Shown here piece by piece: positions 1 through 10,677 of a stretch of DNA of 64,000 nucleotides (within the stretch, counting starts at the first letter, position 1; every line of letters starts with the position of its first letter). The translations under genes were made by a program, and so were the position numbers. The notes beneath the pieces were generated by a model. It was not told the DNA's origin and searched no databases. It was given only the letters and a program-made list of their open reading frames with translations. The stretch lies in NCBI GenBank assembly GCA_025526935.1, contig JAHLKD010000117.1:1-64000 (forward strand), given 5' to 3'. The stretch is from Cladochytrium replicatum. Taxonomy: Eukaryota; Chytridiomycota; Chytridiomycetes; Cladochytriales; Cladochytriaceae.

Positions 1-733
1 TTAGCTGTATTGGGTAGAGATAACTGAAGTACGTCAATGAGTTGAGAAAGTGTCCGGGTGGACAGAATCCTATTGCTAGTAACATTGATAGAGAGGTTAG
101 CTGTATTGGGTAGATAACTGAAGTACGTCAATGAGTTGAGAAAGTGTCCGGGTGGACAGAATCTTATTGCTAGTAACATTGATAGAGAGGTTAGTTTGTA
201 CTTGATAGAGATCACTCAAGTACCCGTCAATGAGTTAGAAAGTGTCCGGGTGGACAGAATCGTATTGCTAGTAACATTGATAGAGAGGTTAGTTGTATTG
301 GATAGAGATCACTGAAGTACCGTCAATGAGTTGAGAATGTCTGGGTGGACAGAATCGTATTGCTAGTAACATTGATAGAGAGGTTAGTTGTATTGGATAG
401 AGATCACTGAAGTACCTCATGAGTTGAGAAGTGTCTGGGTGGACAGAATCCTTGCTAGTAACATTGATAGAGAGGTTAGTTGTATTGGATAGAGATCAGA
501 AGTACCGTCAATGAGTTGAGAAAGTGTCCGGGTGGACAGAATCCTATTGCTAGTAACATTGATAGAGAGGTTAGTTGTATTGGGTAGAGATCACTGAAGT
601 ACCGTCAATGAGTTGAGAAAGTGTCCGGGTGGACAGAATCGTATTGCTAGTAACATTGATAGAGAGGTTAGCTGTACTTGATAGAGATCACTGAAGTACG
701 TCAATGAGTTGAGAAAGTGTCCGGGTGGACAGA
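1..733. repeat. ~95-bp tandem satellite with palindromic core
   Basis: Eight head-to-tail copies of a 92-98 bp unit begin near positions 1, 97, 191, 289, 384, 476, 571 and 668; the last is cut at about 733. Each unit carries GATAGAGAGGTTAG at its border and the palindrome TGTCCGGGTGGACA (two units have TGTCTGGGTGGACA). Palindrome positions are 51-64, 145-158, 243-256, 338-351, 432-445, 525-538, 622-635 and 718-731. Copies differ by a few substitutions and small indels. No credible coding capacity; the minus-strand peptide with repeated CPPGHF is only the repeat read through. The array starts at the window edge, so its true length is unknown. Confidence 0.95.
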
Positions 734-1035
734 AAATACATGCCTTGATGTCCGTTGTGATGCAAAATTGTTTGATACATACAAAACTTATATTGCGTGT
801 TCTTGGAAAGTGTCCGCGTGGACAGAAAGAACAATAGCTTCGTTTTAGATTCTCTATCACATTGGGTTTTACTCGGGTCTGACTTTTGACCCGAGAAGGG
901 TTTTCCTACTGGACCCGATACCCGACCCGGATCCGACCCGAAAATTTTCCATGAAAACCCGGCACTCGGGTCGGGTACATTTAGTCAATGGACCCGGACC
1001 CGACCCGAAAGACCCTAAAACCCGCCGATCCTTAC
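734..1035. repeat. diverged satellite edge and ACCCG-rich block
   Basis: A ninth copy of the palindrome (TGTCCGCGTGGACA, 811-824) lies one repeat period after the eighth, but the sequence between them no longer resembles the unit. From about 865 to 1022 follows a stretch dominated by GACCCGACCCG/CGGGTCGGGT words on both strands, with several inverted copies. No open frame is supported. It may be the border of an old transposon or simple low-complexity DNA; the sequence does not decide. Confidence 0.6.
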
Positions 1036-1039
1036 CGCT

Positions 1040-1640
1040 TACCATGGCATCTGCTACATCTCATTTCTCGGCTCTGATTCTGTTGAATTTCTTTGTCGTT
1101 CTTATGCTGCTGATCTGATCCGCAAACACATATCTGGTCGAGAAATCACTGATTTGGATGTGTCCCCTCCGTCGTATTCTGACAGTTCCGACTCTCTGCA
1201 ACGCTATGACTCTCTGCTCCATCGAAGTGCCAAGGCGATTGCTACTACGTCTGAGCCAGCTGTTGCATTGTTCTACCGCAATCTTGTTGATCCGTCTCAT
1301 CTTTCTACGCTGTTGCATCTCGCTCGATTATATGCCCCTTCGATGACCTCAGCTTCTGACCTTCGTTTGACCCAGTGATTTGCTCTTTGCTGTTATATTC
1401 TTCACAATGTTGAGTGTTCTTTCTTTTCTTTATCCCTCACCTGTATTTGACACCTGAGCAGAGCCTGACAGGTAGTCACAGGAATGAGTTTTTAAGATCT
1501 CAGATTTCTATTTCGCTTTGCCCTCCGACTTGCGCGCTTCCCTATGTGCTGGTCCACGACCATCTTGTAAGGCACTTTGGGTGTTGTTTATTGTTATGCA
1601 TTGTATGTGCAAATAAATAAATAATATTGTTCAAAAAAAA

Positions 1641-1646
<6 letters not shown>
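1040..1646 (+). mobile_element. short LINE derivative: ORF1-like tail plus LINE 3' end
   Basis: The segment 1380-1646 matches the 3' end of the larger LINE downstream (6400-6649): both contain GCGCTTCCCTATGTGCTGG, CTTGTAAGGCACTTTGGGTG and an ATAAATAATA tail followed by poly(A). Just before it, an open frame ends at 1378 with a peptide (SEPAVALFYRNL, then a leucine-rich stretch ending LAR) that resembles the end of the large element's ORF1 (HDPAVFHYLRSN, ending SLAR). No reverse transcriptase lies between. It therefore looks like an internally deleted, non-autonomous copy retaining the ORF1 end and 3' tail. The 5' boundary is uncertain. Confidence 0.6.
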
Positions 1647-1678
<32 letters not shown>

Positions 1679-1681
1679 TCA
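1633..1681 (+). repeat. poly(A) then (TC)n microsatellite at LINE junction
   Basis: Fourteen A residues (1633-1646) end the first LINE derivative. They are followed at once by a TC dinucleotide run to about 1681, and ten bases later by the ATG of ORF1 of the large element. The TC run may be the 5' UTR of the large LINE or a target microsatellite into which it inserted. Confidence 0.8.
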
Positions 1682-1690
1682 CACAAATCA

Positions 1691-3090
1691 ATGCCGCCTC
1701 CCAGCGCTCCGCCTGCGCAGCTGCCCGCCGCGCCGCCCGCCGCACCCCCCTCAAAAATTTTCATCGCTTCTGGCCGTGCTCGCTCCCGTGCTCCCTCTGT
1801 GTCCCACCCTCGCGCCCCTCAGGAAAACATTCCTGACTCTCAGCCCAGCAACTTTGATGGAGAAAATTTTCTGTGGGCAGATGAAGTGAATTCTCCTCGC
1901 GAATCACGTGACTGCCTATCACGTGACCAAGCATCATCCACTTCAGAACCGGCCTCGAATTAGAGGAAGATCCCCCGCAAGTGTCGTTGATGTTCACATG
2001 AATGATACAGTCGAAATGTCACTTACCCTTGCTGATGCTGATCCCAAAGGGAAACGTCGAGCATCAAAATCACCCCCGACTCGCCGACCTGCCTCTCGTG
2101 CCAGGGTCGAGAAGAATGCCTCTGCAGCTGATCATGCTACCTCTCCCTTGCCTACTCCTCGTGACCGATTCTTGGATGCTCTGCATATGCTGGCCCCTGC
2201 TCAAACTTCTGGATCTCATCCATTAGTGATGTCTGCTTTCACTCGTGCAATGCAATTTCTCCCAGTATTGGAACCAGAGACTGAGGCTGCCTTCTTTGCT
2301 GCATTGACTATTGCTGTAGTTCCGTTGGTTGAAACTATCAGCTGCCCTCCTGCTGCTGTCTCTGCCAGTGCCTTCCTATGCTCAAGTTGCGAGTGCTAGC
2401 CGACCGCCACCTGCCCCTGCTACTCGCAATCCTGGGCCTTTCAGCACTGCAAAATTTGCCTCTCGTGCATCAAATGCTATTGTTCGTATTGAAGCTGCCG
2501 AAGCAGATGCTCAACCCGCCCTTTATCGCTCAGTGGTTGCTGGAGTGGACCCCCTATCTCGCAGATCACTACGGCCACCCAGATTGGTGATTGATTACCC
2601 GGCTGAGTCACCAATTTTGATCAATCCTCCTCAGCCTGTTCGTGATCGTGCTGCTGGTTTTGCTACTGTGAGGTTTAAGGAAATTAGTCGTCAGCCACTT
2701 AATCAGCTCCGCACTCTGATTAATCGAATTTCTGGAAACCCTCAATTTTCCCGTGACATTCGCCATATTAGTTTTATTGGGCGTAACACTGCTGAGTTTA
2801 TTTGTACTTCTGACTGTGCTGACAAGCTCCGCAAGGACATTTTTCCAGGTGATGAGGTGCCCGTTGATCTTTTTGACCCTGGGCAGCTTCGTTCTGGGTC
2901 TGTTCAATCACTTGAGCAACGTCAAGTTGCTGTAGCAAAGGCTGTTCACAAAAGATTTGCTCACCTCTTGCGAATTACTCATGATCCTGCAGTTTTTCAT
3001 TATCTTCGTTCTAATCTTCCTGCTGCAGACTTTGAAGCTACTGTTTCTTTAGCCCGTTCTTCGCGTTCTGAACCTACATCTCGCAATTAA
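1691..3090 (+). pseudogene. LINE ORF1, frameshifted
   Basis: Reading starts at the first ATG after the TC run. The first frame runs 1691-1963, a second 1908-2399, and a third from about 2340 to 3090, so at least two frameshifts occurred (near 1910-1960 and 2335-2395). The protein is Pro/Ala/Ser-rich at its start, with a basic stretch (KGKRRASKSPP) and a more structured C-terminal part (residues such as VRFKEISRQPLNQLRTLI). No CCHC knuckle or known ORF1 fold is visible. It ends in TAA, whose last A is the first base of the ORF2 ATG. Confidence 0.7.
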
Positions 3091-6000
3091 TGTGGACTTT
3101 TCGTTCTGGAACCTTCAACTGTAGAGGTTTGCCTCTGGATTTTTCAGATTTACTTGCTTGGCTTGTTACTCATCAGCTTGATTTTTTAGTTTTAACAGAA
3201 ACTCATCAGTTAACTTTAGACAGTGTTTCTTCTAGAGTATTTGTTGTTTGATTCTCGTCCTCCACCAGACGCTCCTTTGGCATCTGGTGTTGCTCTTCTT
3301 ATTAACCCACATCGTTGCAGTACTTATCAATTTAGGTTGATTGCATCAGTTCCTTCTGGGTTTGGTTTGTGGTTTAGGTTTCGTCAGGTTGTGATTGGTG
3401 GATTTTATTTTCCCCCACGTTGGACTGCGGAAGACTGTTTGGGTGCATTATCTGATTTTCCTCAATTTGTTTCGAATTCGGATACACCAGTAGTTTTGAT
3501 GGGTGACTTCAATTTTAGAACTCAGAGCACTGGTGATCATGTTACTAATGCCCGTGCCAGAGCACTTCTTCCTTTTTTACAGCCCACTCACTTTCATTGG
3601 TTGTCCCAGCTTCTTCTTCAGCTCGTCGCTCAACTTTTCGTTCCCACTTAGGGAGTTCAATTATTGATTTGTTTTTTGCTTCTACTTATGTGATAGCTTC
3701 CTCTTATTTAGTGCATGATCAACCCCAGTCTATGGCTCCCCATCCTTCAGACCATTTTGCAGTGACCTGTTCATTTTCTTTAGCTGGCCCAGATCCTCAG
3801 GCCACTGTGCCTCCTCCTCTACCTTCTTGGAATCTCCGATTGTTAAAGGATGAAGTTATTTGTAAGTCGCACAGAGAAACTGCTAAGATTCTGCTTCCTC
3901 CAACATCAGAGGCGCTAACAGCAGCATTGGAACCACTTCAGGTCCCTGTGGGGACTTCTCTTTCTCGTGCAGTGGCCCAGGGAGCAATTGATTCCGCATT
4001 TCAAATTATAGTTGATTTTGTTGAGGCAACAGCAGTTCTGACATTGGGACCACCAACACCTCGTCGTAGAGCACCAGCGACCACTCCTTTGCCCCCTGAG
4101 ATTGCTTTGTTGCGTAGTAAGGCTCGTTCAGCATTCCGTGACTATTATTCCCTCTTTCACCACAATTCTTCTGACCCTCTTCTTCCTTTTCTAAGAACTC
4201 GCCAACGTGATAGTCACAAAGCATTCAAATCAGCTCTGAGATCACACAGGCGTAAGACAAAAGCAAATTTTTTGATGACCCTAGTTCTTCATCAGTGCCT
4301 TCTCTTCTGAAACATGTGTCTCATGCTCGGCGCTGCGCTAACTTTCGTACTTCAGCTAATGGTTTAGATTTTGATCCTCAGTCTTTAGCCAAATATTCTG
4401 ATCATTTTGCTAGTGTCTACAATGCTCAAGCTGCTGACCCAGTTTCACCTTCAATTGTTCTGTGTGATTTTCAGCTGCCATTGGATGTTGAAGCTTTTGT
4501 TCTAGCTATTAGGGACTGCCCTTTGGAGTCTGCCCCGGGTCATGATCGTCTGCCTGCAGAACTTTATCGCCCAATTTCAGCTATTCTTGCTCCATTGTTC
4601 TTGCAACTTTCTCAGTCCATTTTTCGCAGTAGTCTTACACCCACTTCATGGAATCTTGGGCTTTTGCACCCAGTTTGGAAGCAACGTGGTACGCTTGGTG
4701 ATATTACTAATTATCGCCCCATTACTCTTTCGTGTGTTGCCCGAAAAATTTTGAGCGAGCTTTGTTGCCACATCTTTATTCTGCTATCACGTCTCAACGC
4801 CCACTTGATGCTGCCCAAGCGGGATTTCAGTCACACCGCTCGGGAATGGAATGTGTTTTTGGTCTTCAGGCATGTATCTCCCGTGCGTCTAATGCCAAGG
4901 TTCCTTGGGTTGCTGGTTTTTTAGATATTCAAGCAGCTTATGACACCACAAATCGTGCAATTCTTTGGGCTGAGCTTCTTTCTAGGGGAGTACCGTTGCC
5001 ATTTGTTTTTGTTTTGAAGTCTCTGTTTGATTTTTGTTCTTCCAGAGTGGTTGTTGCAAATTGTTTTTCAGATGCTTTTGATTTGTTTAGAGGTTTGTTT
5101 CAAGGTTCTGTTCTCAGTCCACTTCTCTATATCACTTTTCTTGATCCTCTACCTGGGCTCCTCCGACCATTTGCCCCACCTATAACACTCTTTCATCCTG
5201 CCAAACCACGATATAATTCTTTTTTATTTGCAGATGATTTGGCCTTGTTTGCAATTACTTTGGATGCTATGCAGGTTCTTCTCTCTGTTTGTGACCAGTT
5301 TGCCCAAGCTCGTGGTTTTTCTTTTGCTCCTTTGAAGTCTGTGATTCTCACAAAAATTCCTATTCCTGCTCATTCGCCTTTGCTTCTTCATGGTCAACCT
5401 CTGCCTGTCAAGCCTTCATTTCGTTATCTGGGTTGCTTTTTTGGAGATACTGGATTTGATGTTTCACTGACTATTTCCCATCGACTTGCCAAAGCGCGCG
5501 CAGCTTCTTTTGCTTTGCTTTCTTTTTCAAGGATGTTTGGTTCTCATTCTCTGGTTGTGGTTCGTCATTTGTTTTTGTCTTTTATTCGACCTACGCTTGA
5601 ATTTGGTTTATATTTTATTCTTCCCTCTGTTGCTGTTTGCAAACCAGTTCGGACTTTTATTCACCAATGTTTGTGTCGATTTCTTCGCCTTTCATTTTCC
5701 ACTTCAATTGCTGGGGTTTTACTGTTTTTTAAGTTTCCTGACCTTCAGTTTCGGCTTCAATATCTGCAGTTTCAGATGTTTCAACGTTGGCTGGATGATG
5801 ATGCCCCTGATATGGTTCACTCTATGTTGTCATTCTTTCTTCACCAGGGAAAGCACTTTCGTTGTTCTCCTGTCCCTTTCAACAATCACTTCCTCTTCCC
5901 GGCTGCAAATGTTGTAGTTCCCAAACCTTCTGATGTTATCGCAAATCACTTTCACCAAGTAGCCTCATCTGCCTATGGTTCTATAGCTGCTAGCTTTGCT

Positions 6001-6399
6001 CCCCTTGCATCTGCACACCCTCATGCGCTAGCAATTGCTCCTCCATGCTTCCCTATTTCGTCAATCTTGAGGCTTCTGCAGTATCGCCTTGGACGTTTGT
6101 TTTATCACCCCCGCAAGCAGTGTTGTCACTGCCGCACTGCAACTCTCTCTAGATCTCATGTTTCAGAATGTTTGCGTCTTGACCTATTGTTGCCTCCTGT
6201 TCCTGTTCCTGTTTTACAACTTCCGCTTGACGTTGCAATTGATGGCCTTCGTCCACTTCGCATTGTCAACCCAGTGAATCTTGCACCGTGGTATCTAGTT
6301 TTTCGTTGTCTCCATAAGATTTGGCTTCACTGTATGGGTCTGCCATTAGAAGTTTCTCCTCCAGACTCCCTCTTTGGCCCTGCATTTGTGGATCTTTAA
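3090..6399 (+). pseudogene. LINE ORF2: endonuclease and reverse transcriptase, frameshifted
   Basis: The first ATG overlaps the ORF1 stop (TAATG at 3088-3092). In order: an endonuclease N-terminus (FNCRGL, then LVLTETHQ), the catalytic GDFN box (about 3500-3515) and SDHFA near 3750. The reverse transcriptase follows with NYRPITL (about 4710), motif A LDIQAAYD (about 4923), motif B QGSVLSPLL (about 5100) and the catalytic FADD (about 5227). A C-x2-C-x8-H-x3-C knuckle lies near 6118-6170. The frame changes near 3220, 3640, 4290 and 4750, so no complete protein can be made. Key catalytic words survive, which suggests recent decay. Confidence 0.88.
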
Positions 6400-6616
6400 C
6401 GTTTTCTTTTCTCATTATTTATTACTCACCTGTTTTTTTGGCACCTTAGCAGTATCGGACGGGTAGCCACAGGTTTGAGTTTACATTCTCTGTTTTGCTT
6501 TGTTGCTTTTCCTTATGCTGCGCGCGCTTCCCTATGTGCTGGTCCATGACCATCTTGTAAGGCACTTTGGGTGTTGTTTTTTGTTATGCATTGTATGTGC
6601 AAAATAAATAATAATA

Positions 6617-6650
<34 letters not shown>

Positions 6651-6690
6651 TGACAGGACTGATAGGCATAATCCACCAATTGTGGTTTCG

Positions 6691-6934
6691 TTTGCCCCTT
6701 GCATCTGCCCACCCTCATGCACTAGCAATTGCTCCTCCATGCTTCCCTATTTCATCAATCTTGAGGCTTCCGCAGTATCATCTTGGACGTTTGTTTTATC
6801 ACCCCCGCAAGCAGTGTTGTCGCTGCCACACTGCAACTCTCTCTAGATCTCATGTTTCAGAATGTTTGCGTTTTGATCTATTGTTGCCTCCTGTTTCTGT
6901 TCCTGTTTTACAGCTTCCGTTTGATGTTGCAATT
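6691..6934 (+). mobile_element. internal LINE fragment
   Basis: This stretch is a diverged copy of LINE positions 5997-6240, covering the ORF2 segment with the CCHC knuckle. Shared words include ATGCTTCCCTATTTC and TCACCCCCGCAAGCAGTGTT, with scattered substitutions between the copies. It starts about 40 bp after the large element's poly(A) and stops exactly where the LTR begins at 6935, so the LTR element probably inserted into it. Confidence 0.85.
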
Positions 6935-7227
6935 TGTTGAATAAAATATGGTGAATTGGCATATATGGAGTATGGTATACTCCGTTCGAACGTGATTGAG
7001 TAGAGTCGATCCTGAGACTCTTACGCGCCTTTCAATCAGTTTTGCATACTTTTATATAGTAGTATGGCTTGATTACTAAACTACTGTTCCCAATAAGTAG
7101 ATATTGCTGTGATTACTAAATAGTGCTTCAATCAGACAATGCATTTTTTGTTCCTAAGCGGGAACAAAGAATACCTCCAGACTAATAACACGTAATATAA
7201 GTTATATTGCTTTTAGTGGGAACAACA
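6935..7227 (-). repeat. copia-type LTR (3' LTR of minus-strand element)
   Basis: A 293-bp segment bounded by TGTTG (6935-6939) and CAACA (7223-7227), the terminal inverted repeats expected for an LTR. It sits just 3' of a copia RNase H remnant on the minus strand, where the 3' LTR should be. It contains two perfect inverted repeats: GGAGTAT/ATACTCC (6967-6983) and TTTGTTCC/GGAACAAA (about 7148-7169). No convincing polypurine tract abuts it, and no partner LTR is in the window. Confidence 0.6.
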
Positions 7228-7680
7228 TAGAAGACACGCATGCACGCATTTCGGACCATATCTGTTGTGGAGACATGCTTGATTTGAACTAACTTCTTTT
7301 CAATAAGAGTAGCGAACTTTTCTCGAGTATCCAAGTGTTTTGGTACGCCGATTGTTAGTCATATCATTTCGAATTGCCTCGGTGGACTTGTTGTCCTGGT
7401 TCATGACAAGAGGGCTTCGTGATTTAATCCATGCCATTTCTTTGGTCAATTTCTTGAGTGAAAAAAGTTCTGCTTCTGAACAAGATAGCATAATGATCTG
7501 TTGCCTAGTAGATTGCAAGCTAATTGCTGTGTTTGCGAAAATTACAACGGAACCAGTTTGGATCGTTTGCAAAATCTGCATCTGCGTATCGTTGTGGTAG
7601 GAATTGTAGTTCTTAATTCTGATCTGATGAGTTTACTACATTCCATCTCGTCGAGTACTTTAAGTGGTTTGGGATGTTTG
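7228..7680 (-). pseudogene. Ty1/copia RNase H remnant
   Basis: On the minus strand the frames give YADADFANDPN (about 7585-7617), then SLQSTRQQIIMLSCSEAEL, then QDNKSTEAIRND and RRTK, the order of the copia RNase H domain (DADWA, SKKQ, SSTEAE, DNQSA, RTKH). After a frameshift the tail continues with EKFATLIEKK and HVSTTDMV, the usual C-terminal end. At least two frameshifts break it. Nothing of integrase, protease or reverse transcriptase was seen, so only the 3' end of the element is here. Confidence 0.8.
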
Positions 7681-7920
7681 CGTGAGTAATGCATTCGGAG
7701 ATACACAGTGGTCAATTTCACAACATTTGTATCATTTCACATCTTCGTCTTTCTGCTTATTTTGGCGGAGAAAATTATTATATTCGCAGGTAAAATCTAG
7801 GGCGGCGAGAAATGAGGAGTGCATCGAAGCCATCTACCACCTCGAAAAAAGAGGAGCCGAATAGAGAAACCAAAAACTAAAGCTGTAAAAATACTGATAC
7901 GGGAAATAACAGCATTGACA
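7681..7920. other. no gene seen
   Basis: About 240 bp between the copia remnant and the stop codon of the GPI-protein gene. No supported coding sequence or RNA gene. It probably holds the 3' UTR of that gene. Confidence 0.5.
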
Positions 7921-8470
7921 TCAAGCCATTGCCAAGAGTGCCAAAGATCCTCCAACCAAAGCGGCAGCTCCCGATCCCACAGCGTTCCAGTTCGAACTGG
8001 ACTGCTGTTTCGCCGAAATACGAGCCACAACTCGACTTGTGAGAGCCACATCAAAGAAGTTTCGCATCTGCTCGAGTTCAAGTCGAAATGAAGACGTCGC
8101 GTCAATGTCGCCCGCAACCTTGTGAACGTTCTCCAACGCTGAGAGGAACTGCAGGAAAAAGGTGAGTCACGTTACAAAGAAGCGAAGGCTTTTGGGACTT
8201 ACCGAGGCACCGAGTCCCTTATCACCGAGTGCGTAATCCGCCTCCATCAACGTTACATTGACCTGCCCGGAACAAGCAACATTTTCAGAGATCTTCGAAG
8301 CAGAATCTGAAACACAGCGGTTCAGTTGTTGTAGTAGAGCAATACTCTGGCAGTCACAAACCGAGAAATGTTTTCCAGGCCGATACTTCTCCGGGTTTCA
8401 AGTGGAACTGAGCAGAGACAAGATTTGTGATCGCAAAGAGAGCGAGCAGCACGAATTTGAAAGACCTCAT
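7921..8470 (-). CDS. predicted GPI-anchored secreted protein
   Basis: Three exons on the minus strand: 8362-8470, 8203-8306 and 7921-8148, with introns of 55 and 54 bp (donors GTTTGT and GTAAGT, acceptors TTTCAG and CTGCAG). The ~146-residue product starts with a clear signal peptide (MRSFKFVLLALFAITN, cleavage likely after LVSA). It ends with a small-residue segment and a hydrophobic tail (GSGAAALVGGSLALLAMA) with nothing after it, as in GPI-anchor signals. The middle has one potential N-glycosylation site (NVT) and no recognised domain. It is probably a cell-surface protein; function unknown. Exon phases sum to an intact frame. Confidence 0.7.
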
Positions 8471-8694
8471 CTTCGAGATTGGAGACTTGACGTGAAAGGG
8501 CTGTGTTAGGGTGGCAGTGTCATTGTCAACTCTTTGGGTTTAAAATCAGCCAGATCACATTTACAATTGGTTAAGATCACTGTCATGGGAGTATCGCATA
8601 GCGCCAATCACCTGAGAATCGATTGGTTACTTAATTCACATATGAAAACTTAAATCAAGGAAAGAAGAGCTCGATCTCGCTACATACTGAAAGG
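8471..8694. promoter_or_regulatory. divergent intergenic region
   Basis: 224 bp separate the start of the minus-strand GPI-protein gene from the start of the plus-strand cyclic-nucleotide-binding relic, so it must hold both promoters. No TATA box or defined operator is certain. Confidence 0.4.
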
Positions 8695-10677
8695 ATGGGG
8701 AAAAGCGGCAGCGATGAGCTTTCAAGACTCAGGCGGGAGGTCCAGGACTTGCAGGCAGAGCATACAAAGTACGTAAACATGGTAACCGAATGACCGAGGT
8801 GAACAAGGTGCTGCGTGAACGTTTGAGCCTTGCAATGAATTTTGAGCAGAAAATGAGGAACGCAACAGATCTTTACCGGTAAAGATGATGATTTGAAATG
8901 TATTGCATTTGTTTGACTGGAAATCAAGCGGACACTTCGCCAGCAGGTTGAAACGGCCCAAGCAGTTCAGAACTTGCTTCAAATGACCGGAGAATACCAG
9001 AGTCAGAAGAGTTGGATAAGCTCGTTCAAGCTTGCATAGCCCTCCAAAACGAGCCAAAAAGCGTTGTCATCTCCAATGCGGATGATCCGCCGGCCATTTT
9101 AGCAAAAGTCGGCACTCCACCTCCGGTAGGATGTAAGCGATCTGCCTCAGTTTCTCAGCCTGGTATGCTGGTCGCGGAAACTGTCGATGCGAACCGGTCA
9201 ACGTCACAATTCGAAGCTGAGGGCATGAACAAGTCACATTTGGAGCAACTGTGCCTTTTTCGATCCTTCAAGGACTACCCAAAGCGGTCATGGATGATGC
9301 GGAGGGCGCCGTCTATGAAGTTCGAAGGCCGGACACAACATAGTGAGGAAAGGAGATGTCGCAGACGAAGTTTTTCTCATTGTCGAGGGGAAAGTAGTCA
9401 TCGCCGGGAAAGGAAATATCGTCATTGGAAGGTGGCCAAACATTGGGAATCGTAGGATTATGTGAGTTCTCTACCAGTTCTTTTGGAAAAATGTTGTCTG
9501 CCAGCTTAGTGCTTGGAGAAAAGAGAGTGACAGCTTTGGTGGCAAAGAGCGAGGTTTGACTGTTGGTTATAACCAGGCAACGATTACTGGCAATATCAGA
9601 GAAACATGTCGAAACTAAACAGTTGAAGGAATATGGGTCTCGCTTGAGAGCCAAACTTGAAAGATTTCGGTGGGGAGTTCGCAGCCGATCTCGTCTCGTA
9701 AGAAGAGACTTGAAGAAGGTGAGATAGAAATATTTCTGGTTTCGGAGGCAGAGTTTGTCTAATACTCAACAGCTGGAAATGTTGGGTGATGTCGCCGAGT
9801 CAACGGTCGATAAGCTTGCCATGAAGATGATCATGCTTGTGGTTGATGCGGGAAACCTTGTGATCCGAAAGGACGACGTGGCAGACTGCATGTATTTCAT
9901 ATTGAGAGGATCGGTTCAACTTTTAGGCGCCGAAGAGGTTGTTCATGCCGAAATGCACAACGGACACTTTTTCGGAGAGGTTGGAATTTTGCTCAATATG
10001 AAAAAGGAAAGACCACGTGCCATATGTGCAAGCTGACCAAGGGACAGTGTGCTTGAATGCTGTAATCAGTCAACCGAGCTCCAGGCAAAGTTCTGCCTTG
10101 TATAAAACGACACACAAAAAGACTCCAAAACAGAGAAAGAGATCGAACAGTTTGATTTGGAAGTCACCGAGCAGAATTTGCGGAAGGGATGTCGTTTGAA
10201 GTTCATTCCCAACATCCATTTCATGGTATACTCCAGCTCCAGATATTCAGGAATGTGGATGATGTAACTTAGAAAGAGTTTGCATTACTCACGGAGCGGT
10301 CAGACATAGAAACTGGTCAGATTATTATTCGGTACGGAGAAACTGCTGAGAGGTAATAAATGTCGAGCAGCACAAAATCGTCCCTAAACTCTTCTGTTTT
10401 TATAATAAGGATGTACTTCCCGGCGTCAGGATGAGTTGTTATTGTATCCGAATTCGGAGATGTGGACACCGCCGACGACCCTTACGCCTGGTTCGGAGAA
10501 GTCGCCATTCTTGAGCAAGTACCGCGCACGGCCACTGTCAAAGCAACCTCGAAATGCTCTGTATTTGAATTGACACGGGGTAGCTTGCTGAAGTTGCTTG
10601 AAAAGGACACAACAATTGCTGAACAGCTTCGAGAGTCTGGACAGCGGAGAATTGAATGGTATCGTTTGAATTCATGA
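8695..10677 (+). pseudogene. protein with three cyclic-nucleotide-binding domains, decayed
   Basis: The first ATG (8695) opens a coiled-coil region (SDELSRLRREVQDLQ; later RTLRQQVETAQAVQNLLQ). Three cNMP-binding folds follow: IVRKGDVADEVFLIVEGK (about 9338-9400), VIRKDDVADCMYFILRG with FFGEVGILLNM (about 9860-10005), and WFGEVAILEQVPRTATV (about 10488-10545). The FGEVAIL..PRTATV box of the third is the canonical phosphate-binding cassette. Single-base losses break the frame near 9290, 9325 and 10010, and a stop interrupts the third domain near 10430. Introns alone cannot explain these. It may once have been a cAMP-responsive regulatory protein; assembly indels are the alternative. Confidence 0.65.

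Larger units (their letters stand above)
1682..6649 (+). mobile_element. APE-type non-LTR retrotransposon (LINE), decayed
   Basis: A nearly complete two-ORF LINE. ORF1 (1691-3090) has no named fold visible. ORF2 (3090-6399) shows apurinic-endonuclease and reverse-transcriptase motifs and a C-terminal CCHC knuckle. A 3' UTR of about 220 bp follows and a pure A run closes the element (6622-6649). Both ORFs are interrupted by single-base frameshifts, so the copy should be dead. The 5' end is set only by the preceding poly(A)/TC run; no target-site duplication was identified. The clade was not assigned. Confidence 0.85.

Noticed and set aside
1-733. CRISPR-like array
   Set aside because: The whole ~95-bp unit repeats, not short repeats with unique spacers, and the genome is eukaryotic.
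591-860. Minus-strand frame with repeated CPPGHF
   Set aside because: It is the tandem satellite read in one frame; the repeated peptide follows the DNA period and has no start, splice or family support.
1627-1690. (TC)n run as a promoter element
   Set aside because: It sits between two LINE copies right after a poly(A) tail, so an insertion-site or 5'-UTR microsatellite explains it better.
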